Part shown: piece after piece, positions 55,396 to 64,000 of the stretch
How the letters are laid out: each line of letters starts with the position of its first letter
Numbering within the stretch: position 1 is the first letter of the stretch
Assembly: GCA_036583965.1 (NCBI GenBank)
Contig: JAZBQD010000005.1
Location: forward strand, 502,718 to 566,717
Length of the DNA stretch: 64,000 nt
From: Prunella strophiata
Lineage: Eukaryota; Chordata; Aves; Passeriformes; Prunellidae
Direction: 5' to 3'
Notes under the pieces: model-generated
Database searches by the model: none
Told to the model about the DNA's origin: nothing
Seen by the model: the letters and a program-made list of their open reading frames with translations, nothing else
Made by a program: the position numbers and the translations under genes

Positions 55396-55437
55396 AATTA
55401 CCTGCAGGTAATTAAGTCATTCATTACCTGCAGGTAA
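55396..55437. repeat. Two palindromes with a TTACCTGCAGGTAA core
   Basis: AATTACCTGCAGGTAATT (55396-55413) and TTACCTGCAGGTAA (55424-55437) are perfect palindromes with centres 26 bp apart. Each contains two inverted CAGGTA words, the core bound by ZEB/SNAI-type zinc-finger repressors. Function is unproven; they may be part of the adjacent LTR-like sequence. Confidence 0.6.
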
Positions 55438-55609
55438 CAAAGTCACATTCCCCCAGTTTGCACCCCCTCAATTCACTTTTTTTTGTACTTTTTGGGTCCT
55501 GAGGCTGTTGGGTGTCCTTGAGGAATTGTTCTGTCTACCCAAAACATGAAGACAGCAGCGAACACTTTATATGGATTTTAGAGTTCTGCACTAATGCAGA
55601 ACAGGATTT

Positions 55610-56316
55610 GAAAATAGAAAATCTGAATTCCTGAGGCATCACAGTGCCCTCTGCTGTCCCCAGGATATATAAATAAAAAAGGATATATAAATAAATATAT
55701 AAATATATAAATTTAAAAAACCAGAAAATCTGAATTCCTGAGGCATCACAGTGCCCTCTGCTGCCAGAGGATATATAAATAAAAAAGGATATATAAATAA
55801 ATATAATAAATATATAAATTTAAAAAAAAAAAAGAAGAAAGAAAGAAAAAAAAAAACAGAAATCGGAATTCCTGAGGCATCACGGTGCCCTCTGCTGTCA
55901 GAGGATATATAAATAAAAAAAAAGGGTATATAAATAAATATATAAATATATAAATTAAAAAAACAGAAAATCGGAATTCCTGAGGCATCACAGTGCCCTC
56001 TGCTGTCCCCATGATATATAAATAAAAAAAGGATATATAAATAATATATAAATATATAAATTTTAAAAACCAGAAATCTGAATTCCTGAGGCATCACAGT
56101 GCCCTCTGCTGCAGAAGATATATAAATAAAAAAGGACGTATAAATAAATATATATAAATATAAATATTAAAAAAGAAAACAAACACAGAAAATCTGAATT
56201 CCTGAGGCATCACAGGGCCCTCTGCTGCCAGAGGATATATAAATAAAAAAAGGATATATAAATAAATATATAAATATATATTAAAAAAAAACCAACAAAA
56301 CAAAACAAAACAAAAA

Positions 56317-56351
<35 letters not shown>

Positions 56352-56500
56352 AAACCAAAAAACCAGAAAATCTGAATTCCTGAGGCATCACAGTGCCCTC
56401 TGCTGCCAGAGGATATATAAATAAAAAAAGGATATATAAATAAATATATAAATATATAAATAAAAAAAACCTAGAAAATCGGAATTCCTGAGGCATCACA
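55610..56500. repeat. AT-rich minisatellite, about 105-120 bp unit, ANKRD33 intron
   Basis: Seven or so units with TCTGAATTCCTGAGGCATCA, CAGTGCCCTCTGCTGCCAGA and GGATATATAAATAAAAAAGG. A pure A run interrupts it at about 56318-56349. The CCCTCTGC ... CAGGATATATAAATAAA core is shared with the next array. Confidence 0.93.
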
Positions 56501-57605
56501 GTGTCCTCTGCCGTCCCCAGGATATATAAATAAATTTAAATATTTTTTTATTTTTATTTTTTCGCCCTCTGCCGTCCCCAGGACATATAAATAAATTTAA
56601 ATTTATTTTTTTTAAAATTATTTTTTCGCCCTCTGCCGCCTCCAGGATAGATAAATAAATTTAAATTTTTTTTGTTATTAATTTTTATTTTTATTTTTAA
56701 TTTTTTCGCCCTCTGCCGCCGCCAGGATAGATAAATAAATTTAAAATTTTTTTATTATTATTTTTTTTATTTATTTTTTGCCCTCTGCCGCCGCCAGGAT
56801 AGATAAATAAATTTAAAAATTTTTTTATTATTATTTTTTTATTTATTTTTTTGCCCTCTGCCGTCCCCAGGATATATAAATAAATTTAAATTTTTTTATT
56901 ATTATTTTTTTTTATTATTTTTTTGCCCTCTGCCGCCCCCAGGATAGATAAATAAATTTAATATTTTTTTTTTATTAATTTTTTTTTTTTCCCCTCTGCC
57001 GCCCCCAGGATATATAAATAAATTTAAATATTTTTTTATTTTTATTTTTTCGCCCTCTGCCGTCCCCAGGATATATAAATAAATTTAAATTTTTTTATTA
57101 TTTTTTTTTTATTTATTTTTTTGCCCTCTGCCGTCCCCAGGATCTATAAATAAATTTAATTTTTTTATTATTATTATTATTATTTTGCCCTCTGCCGCCC
57201 CCAGGATAGATAAATAAATTTAAATTTTTTTTTCCCTCTGACGTCCCCAGGATATATAAATAAATTTAAATTTTTTTATTATTATTATTATTTTATTTAT
57301 TTTTTTTTGCCCTCTGCCGCCGCCAGGATAGATAAATAAATTTAAAATTTTTTTATTATTTTTTTTATTTTTATTTTTTCGCCCTCTGCCGCTGCCAGGA
57401 TAGATAAATAAATTTAAATTTTTTTAATTATTATTTTTTTATTTTTATTTTTTATTTTTTCGCCCTCTGCCGCCCCCAGGATATATAAATAAATTTAATT
57501 TTTTTTTTCCCTCTGCCATCCCCAGGATAGATAAATAAATGTAAAAATTTTTTATTACTATTTTTTATTTTTATTTTTTATTTTTTCGCCCTCTGCCGCC
57601 CCCAG
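56500..57605 (+). repeat. Splice-acceptor-like minisatellite before the last ANKRD33 exon
   Basis: Seventeen copies (spacing 45-80 bp) of a T-rich tract followed by CGCCCTCTGCCGTCCCCAG and GATATATAAATAAATTT. Each looks like a polypyrimidine tract plus CAG acceptor, and each carries AATAAA. The last copy (57587-57605) is the real acceptor of the terminal exon, where GATATATAAATAAA is replaced by the coding sequence. Confidence 0.93.
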
Positions 57606-58378
57606 GAGCTGACCTGCAGGCCGTGGACGCCGTCAAGGGCAAGACCGCCCGGGAATGGGCGACCTTCACCGGCCGCTTCGAGACCACGGCGCGCATCCGG
57701 CGCCTGCTGCGGCGCCCCCGCGCCGAGCAGTTCACAGCCCGCTACCAGCCCGAGTGGCCAGCGCTGGCCCAGCTGGTGGCCAAAGCCCTGAGCCCCAAAT
57801 CCAGGAGCAGGAGGCTCTCGGAGAAGATCCGCTCCGTTTTCACCTTCAGCATCCCCCGGAACCCCGAGGAGGACGGAGTGATGGATCACATGGTGAGGAT
57901 GACCACGTCCCTCGCCAGCCCTTTCGTGGTCACCGCTTGCCAAACCGTGTGCCCCGACAGCCCGCCCGAGGTGGGCAAGCGCAGGCTGTCGGTGCCGGAG
58001 ATCCTCGGGCAGCACGTCAGGGATGCAGAGGAGGAACCAGAGCCTTCCTCGCGGCCCAGCACCGCGGCATCCTCCTGCAATGGTCAGGTCATGGCTGAGC
58101 TCCGGCCGCCGCCGCCGCGGCCCAGCCGCTGGCTGAGCCTCCTGCCGCTGTGGCTGCGCCGGGGGAACAGCGTCTGGCCCGGCGAGCCCCCGCCCAAAAT
58201 CAAAGTCAGCAAAGCCTCGGGGTCGAGCTCCGGGGAGAGGAAGCCGCGTGTGAAGGACAAGCACCTGCTGCAGCCCCCCCAGTGGAGGTACAAGGTGCTG
58301 AAGGAGGAGAGGAAAGCGGCCGAGGAGGCCAAGACGGGGGAGAAGGAGAAGAAGAAGAAGAAGAAGAAGAAAGGTTAA
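57606..58378 (+). CDS. ANKRD33: ANKRD33 terminal coding exon
   Basis: Starts after CCGCCCCCAG in phase 1 (GA GCT GAC completes Gly-Ala-Asp) and ends at TAA 58376-58378; 256 residues. It begins at the end of an ankyrin repeat (GADLQAVDAVKGKTAREWAT), then RIRRLLRRP, QPEWPALAQLVAKA, then the conserved GVMDHMVRMTTSLASPFVVT and PPEVGKRRLSVPEILG blocks, a Pro-rich linker, and PQWRYKVLKEERKAAEEA. These match ANKRD33 in order. The C terminus is a lysine tract encoded by an (AAG)n microsatellite, unlike human, which ends in a mixed Glu/Lys/Arg tail. The exon encoding the preceding ankyrin repeats is not found between 51285 and 57605. Confidence 0.93.
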
Positions 58379-58815
58379 GGCAGGAGGTGTCAGGGTGGGG
58401 ACAAGGTTCTTGTTGTCCCCTTGGATCTCCTGACTTCTCTGGTGCACGGGTGGTTTTGTTCCCTGTGGATGGGAATGAAATATCCCCGAGGGGTCACAGG
58501 CCCCTGCCTGGCCTCTCGTCCTCTCCACCCCAAGGGTGGCCACCCTAGCAGGGGACATCTCGTGCTGGGCACTGATATCCTGAGACCCTGAAGCTCCAGG
58601 AATGCCAGGGGGCAGGACTGTGGCACAAGTCCTTCCTATGTTTTTTGCTTTTTTTTCTTTTCTTCTTCTTCTTTTTTTTTTTTTTTTTTTTCTGATTTTC
58701 CCAAGCTCTCCATTCCACGGCGTGCATCAGAATGTGGCTGAGCAAATTAAAATGGAAGTGGTTGCCATGTTAACAGGATTGGTTCCATGAATAAAGCTCA
58801 GGGTTGCTGTGGGGC
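58379..58815 (+). other. ANKRD33: ANKRD33 3' UTR
   Basis: Follows the stop codon directly, with a poly-T tract at about 58659-58691 and a polyadenylation signal at 58790-58795. The end of the transcript is inferred at about 15-20 bases after the signal. Confidence 0.65.
58790..58795 (+). terminator. Polyadenylation signal AATAAA
   Basis: AATAAA in CCATGAATAAAGCTC, followed within about 10-20 bp by GTTGCTGTGGGG, a GU-rich downstream element. It is the first canonical hexamer after the ANKRD33 stop. Confidence 0.7.
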
Positions 58816-60480
58816 TGGCAGGAATTCTCCCCCTTTGCTGTCCCCTGGCCACCCTGTCACCTCCTCAGTGACATTCCCCACTCCTGTGTGTTCCTGTGGG
58901 GTGGATGGAGGCACCAAGGCTCAGCACAGGGAGCAGCTCCGTGCTCTGGAAGGAGCAGCAGCTGCAGGCACAGGCTGGAAATGAAGCTTGGGACACTCGT
59001 GGGCTCCATCCCAGCTGCCCCCAGAGCTCTAGCCTTGCTGGTGGTCCCAGATTTCCAGATCCCCTCCAAGCCAGATCCCCTCCAGGGTGCAGGAGGGTGA
59101 GGCTGGGCTGCTGGCTCCTGCAGCACGGGCACAGGCTGCCAGCAGGCAGTGCCACAGTGCTCAGAGCAAAACTCACCCAGGGCACAAATAATCCTCGGCC
59201 AGATGTGGAGCCCCCTCCCTGCCTTTTTTGGGGGGGACAGAAACCCACGCTGCCCCTTTGAGGCTGCAGCTCTGCCCTTTGTGGGGCACCGGGAGGTTCA
59301 GGGAGGGAAGGATTCCCGAGGGGAAGGAGCTGCAGCCTCCCCGTCTGTTCCCCTCCATCCCACGGCTCGCAGCTGAGCCGGGGGCGGGCGGCACACGGAG
59401 CGGCCGTGCCATCAGCCGTGCCATCCGCCGTGCCATCCGCCGTGCCATCCGCCGTGCCAGCCTGGCTCCTGCCACGCAGGGGCAAGGGAGAGACGGGCCC
59501 CTCAGCCCCCTGGCTCAGTGAGACCCCAAGGGACGGCTGGGACCGCCTGGGGAGGGTCCGGCTGTGAAGCCCCTTCCCTTCTGCAGGATGGAATCACAGC
59601 CATGAGCGCCGGGATTGGTGAAGGAAAGTCTCACTTTGGCCTCTAGCGGTGACGGGAGGTTGTACCGGGGCTGGCACGGGACTGTGGGTGGTGCCAGCCC
59701 CGCTGATTCTCGCTGTGTGCCCCAGGCAAGGGCAGGAGCCCGCGGTGGGTTTGATTTGCCCATCCCGTACCCCTACAGGAATCCCACCCTGGAGGAATTC
59801 ACTTCCCCACAGCGCCAGAGCTGCAGCTGAGCCCAGGGCTCCCCCCCATCCCTGCCCTTCCAGATGCCCAGGATTAGGATTTGGGAACTTTTGGGAGTTT
59901 TAAAGCCGCGTTTATCCCCTCAGTGATAATGATTTAAAAAGGAAGGTGGCCCGTTTGAGTTGCAGGGATCAAAGCAGCCCTTGCTGGAGAGCTGCCTGCC
60001 CTCAGCAGGATGCCCGGTGTCTGCTCCCATGAAAGAACCATCCAGAAATAACCCCGGGAGGGGCCGATCCGGCCGGATCGCTGAGCCCCTGAGCAGAGAT
60101 GGTCACGGAGATAAATAAAATAAAATATCTGCAGGCATCGGCTTCCTCCGGGCAACTCCTATCGGATGGAAACTGCCCGTTTCCCCCGGCTCGGGCAAAG
60201 TCACCGCTGAAGGTCCCTCGTGTTTTATCCTGGTTTTGTGCTTTTGTTTGTTTAAACTTCCGAGATCTCGGCTGATAAGGCTGGCGAGACTCAGAGCTCC
60301 GCCGCCGCCGCGGTGCCCCCGGCTCCGGGAGGCTCCGGGTGGGTTCGGGATGAAATTGGGGCTGGTAAATCAGGGTATTGCAGGTAAATCCTGCAATCGG
60401 GGAGGTCAATCAGGCGCTGCCACCTCTCGGGAAAGAGGGTCACCGTGCCAGGGTGCCAGCTGGCAGATGTTGGAGTTGTG
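58816..60480. other. Unique GC-rich downstream sequence
   Basis: No gene recognised on either strand. Contains a 12-bp repeat (GCCGTGCCATCC, about five copies, 59403-59459) and a CpG-bearing patch at about 60290-60340 (CCGCCGCCGCGG). Confidence 0.5.
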
Positions 60481-60499
60481 GAGGGTTTGAGGTTTTCTG

Positions 60500-60605
60500 T
60501 GCTGACAGACTGACTCCTAGGAGAGCGCTGAGTTTTGACCTGAGGCCGTGGAAAATGCTTCCAAAACTGATCGATAGCACTGACATTACGGCTGTGTAAC
60601 ATCAC
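60500..60605 (+). mobile_element. LTR-like fragment
   Basis: A diverged copy of 23555-23640: CTGAGGCCGTGGAAAATGCT, then CCAAAACTGATCGATAGCAC and TGACATTACGGCTGTGTAAC align with the same ordered words there. Only the left end of the element is visible. 60606-60950 is CpG-rich unique sequence with no exon that I can support. Confidence 0.5.
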
Positions 60606-60954
60606 TTCTCCGCCAAAAACCGGCGGGCAGAAAGGCGGGGATGAGGCTTGAGGTGGCGCTGGAGGGAGAAGCGAGGGGCTGAGATTGGGGTGACCCTAAA
60701 ATCAGCCCCGAAAGTGGCAAAAGGGGAAGCGGAGCTTCCTCTGCCGGGCTCCCGTGTGCTCGGGGGCAGCGGGAAATGCCCGGCCCCGGCCGTGGGAACG
60801 GCGCTGCCGCCGCTGTCCCAGCGGCTGCGACACGGGGACAGCGGGGACGTGCCAGGGCAGGGCTCCGAGTTCAGCCCCGTGCCCACCACCCCGTGCCCGC
60901 AGCGAGGGCTGCACATCTGCCACAGCCCCGGGAGAAATGCTGCTCACTTCCAAA

Positions 60955-61315
60955 ATGTGAGAGGTTTATTAAAACCTTGTCAGAATTACAACAGAATTGT
61001 GAATGGAGAAAATGTCACAGCGCTGGGAGGGTTTTTCCCACCGTGTGCCACAGCATGGAGGTTTTGCCTTTTAACCCTTTAACCTCCCATGGAGGTTTTA
61101 CCTTTTAACCCTTTAACCCCTCCCAAAGTTCTGTCCATCGACTCCTTCTTTGATGTCCAGTGGTGGAGTTTTACCTCCTTAAATCGTGATTGGAGGTCAG
61201 GTGTTGTCATGGTAATGAGTCGACCCTCCCAAATGTCCCAAACCCAGGTCACCCCCTGGTAGCAACACAAAGGGGATAAAACATAACTATAAATCTATAA
61301 AACTTCTCTTAACAG
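60955..61315 (-). mobile_element. Possible LTR-like fragment
   Basis: GAGGTTTATTAAAACCTTG (AATAAA on the minus strand), a short tandem duplication of CCTTTTAACCCTTTAACC (61066-61118), then unique sequence up to the TA repeat. The call rests on the polyadenylation-like word and general look only. Confidence 0.3.
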
Positions 61316-62256
<941 letters not shown>

Positions 62257-62376
62257 TAGATACATAAAATATTTGCCTTTTAATTGTGAAAGTCAACCAT
62301 CACACCACTCATCCATCACACCCTGATGTTGCTTTACACCCCAGGGGGAAATCCTCCCCTGCCCTCCTGATGCCTT

Positions 62377-62636
62377 TTTGGGCTACCTAAAAACAGAGAG
62401 CAGACAAAATTAAGGGAATAAAAAGTGGTTATATTAATTGAGAAGCCTTCAGGTACAAATTTCAGTACGAAAAGGACAAGTGGGTTTTAATACTTTTATA
62501 AGTTTGGTCCATTTTGGGGTGTGGTCCCTGGGGGGGGGGGCTTTGTGTGCCTGAAATGCAGCTGAATAAATAAATAAATAAATATTGCTTTTTATTGCCT
62601 GAATTTTGTCTGGCCTCTGTTTTTAGGTAGCCCAAG
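62377..62636. mobile_element. Element bounded by an imperfect inverted repeat of about 36 bp
   Basis: GGGCTACCTAAAAACAGAGA (from 62379) is the complement of the sequence ending at 62635 (CTCTGTTTTTAGGTAGCCC). Similarity continues inward (AGACAAAATTAAGG against CCTGAATTTTGTCT). The about 190 bp between them contain two AATAAA-type clusters. It could be a small inverted-repeat element or two LTR ends in opposite orientation. Confidence 0.55.
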
Positions 62637-62659
62637 GAAGGCACCATTCAGCACAGCAC

Positions 62660-62700
62660 CCTGGAATTGTCCAATAACCCAATTATTGGACAATTCCAGG
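62660..62700. repeat. Perfect hairpin, 18-bp stem and 5-nt loop
   Basis: CCTGGAATTGTCCAATAA, loop CCCAA, then TTATTGGACAATTCCAGG: a perfect inverted repeat. No T-run follows and the loop is short, so neither a terminator nor a typical microRNA precursor is indicated. Confidence 0.9.
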
Positions 62701-63840
62701 AGCCCCTTGGCTCTGCCAGGGTTCCATCCCCATCCCAGCAATGAGCTGTGCTCCTGCTCAACACCTTGCATGCTCAGGGTGAAGTGCTGATGGCCACATC
62801 CATACCATGGGACGAAATTTGCCACAAAATTCAGGAAATTGGGTGGGAGAGCACTCAGGGGAAGGACGAGGAGGGAGAAACAAGCGAGGGAAAGCAACCA
62901 GGATGGAGCTGGGAGGAAGGGAGGCTGGTCGTGGCTGTGTGCTCAGCAATAGGAAATGCTTTATTAGCTGGGAGTGGTGGAGAGAAGCCAGGCAGGAAGA
63001 GGCAGTAATAAGAAACATTTTTTTTTTTTTTTTTGACTTCTCCCACATCCAGACCAGGGAGCAGCTGCCAAAGCTGCTTGGACAGCGGGGTCGCCAAGCT
63101 GGGCCCCAGCAGCTGGGGGGGAAGGTGACAATCCCACCCCCAGAGGGACAAACACGGCCCATGGGTGGCAGCATGGGTGGTGGGAAGGCAGCAGATCCAT
63201 GAAGATCCTCGGAGTTGGGGCTCAGGAGCAAAGCTGAGGTGGATCCAGGAGCGGGATCGTGGCTGGGAGAGCCCCACCAGGGCTGGGCAGTGCCAGGGAA
63301 TCCTGCAGGATCTGGATGCTGGAGGTGAGTGGGGGAGAGCCTCGTGCTCCTGGGGTCTGGGGCTGCACCAAGCTCGGGGTTTCCCTCCTGGCTGACCCCC
63401 AAAATCAGGGTTTGGCCCCATTTCCTTTGTGTGCCATGGGCATCGGGGTTAGAGAGGCTGGAATTGGGGCCAGGGGCACTAATCAGGGTCACATCAGTGT
63501 GGTGGTAGCAGGATCTGCCCCCAGGTCCTTGCTAACGAGCTGAAAGAATTAAAAACTGCAGCAGAAAGGCTGGGCTTGACATGGAAAATGGGGAATTTGG
63601 GTGTATTTTGAAAAGGGAAGGGGTAAAATGAGGGAAAGTTGAGAATGTGCCACCTCAGTGCTCCCCAATTAGTGACCCAAATTGTCACTAAAAAGGCTCC
63701 ATCTCCAAAACCAAGCTGGGGAGAGCCCCACCATGGAGCTCCTGCCCAGTGCTGGCACTGGAGCCCTCGGAGAGGCCAGGCTGCCCTGTCCCTGCTCTGC
63801 ACCAGGTGCCACAGGCCATGGCATCCCCACACCAAGGGGA
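62701..63840. other. Unique sequence without recognised gene
   Basis: Moderate GC, one poly-T run (about 63019-63034), and short frames only. Nothing recognisable on either strand. Confidence 0.4.
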
Positions 63841-63844
63841 ACCT

Positions 63845-64000
63845 GGGTGGGTTTGGCTGCTCTCTTTGAGTGGGTTTTGCTGCTCAATTTGTGTGGGTAT
63901 GGTTGTTCTCTTGAATAGGTTTTATTGCTCTCTTTGAGTGGGTTTTGCTGCTCTCCTGAGTGGGTTTTGCTGATCTCTTTGAGTGGGTCTTGCTGCTCTA
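63845..64000. repeat. Minisatellite, about 23-bp unit, at window end
   Basis: Units of GAGTGGGTTTTGCTGCTCTC with variants (GATCTC, GGTTTTATTGCTC), about six copies, continuing past the end of the window. Confidence 0.88.

Noticed and set aside
62660..62700. microRNA precursor or intrinsic terminator
   Set aside because: Stem is too short and loop too small for a typical pre-miRNA, and no T-run follows; intrinsic terminators are not expected in a vertebrate gene.

Overview
The window looks like a GC-rich, repeat-choked avian (most likely songbird) microchromosome segment, joined across an assembly gap to an unrelated AT-rich piece. The avian call rests on CR1-type LINE 3' fragments in tandem (9.5-10.2 kb and 26.0-27.1 kb), several solo-LTR-like repeats that resemble songbird ERV LTRs as I remember them, and intron-containing vertebrate genes buried in minisatellites. 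No prokaryotic, plasmid or CRISPR content is present.

Layout. (1) 1-8627: AT-rich and nearly featureless, with a 1.3 kb tandem duplication at 2641-5276 and two exon-like segments I cannot name. (2) 8628-9127: 500 N; composition and content change across it. (3) 9.1-23.5 kb, minus strand: 5' half of SLC11A2 (DMT1/NRAMP2). Six exons are recognised (start codon at 23427, end at 10255); the TM1 exon is not visible, one exon is damaged, and everything after TM5 is lost at the gap. (4) 23.5-36.1 kb: minisatellites, LTR-like sequence, a CR1-derived array, a CpG island near 34 kb and a second 500 N gap. (5) 36.4-37.8 kb, minus strand: an intact two-exon FOXJ1-family forkhead gene (440 aa), divergent enough to be a paralogue of canonical FOXJ1, with a CpG-island promoter at 38.3-38.7 kb. 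(6) 39-48 kb: LTR-like repeats and a telomere-like TTAGGG-rich array. (7) 48-58.8 kb, plus strand: ANKRD33 (photoreceptor ankyrin-repeat protein). One ankyrin exon and the last exon with 3' UTR are clear. The intervening ankyrin exon is not found; that intron holds a 1,708-nt pure C run. (8) 58.8-64 kb: no recognised gene, a (TA)n of about 870 bp, a perfect hairpin and LTR-like fragments.

SLC11A2 and ANKRD33 both map to human 12q13, so the right-hand part looks like genuine conserved synteny. The FOXJ1-like gene between them has no 12q13 counterpart that I know of. I did not find a convincing new molecular system. The most notable signals are the divergent FOXJ1 paralogue, minisatellites grown from or abutting splice acceptors (at least 17 acceptor-like copies before the last ANKRD33 exon), and signs of poor consensus or misassembly: a false-looking duplication, two noisy blocks, an implausible homopolymer and an exon with clustered deletions.
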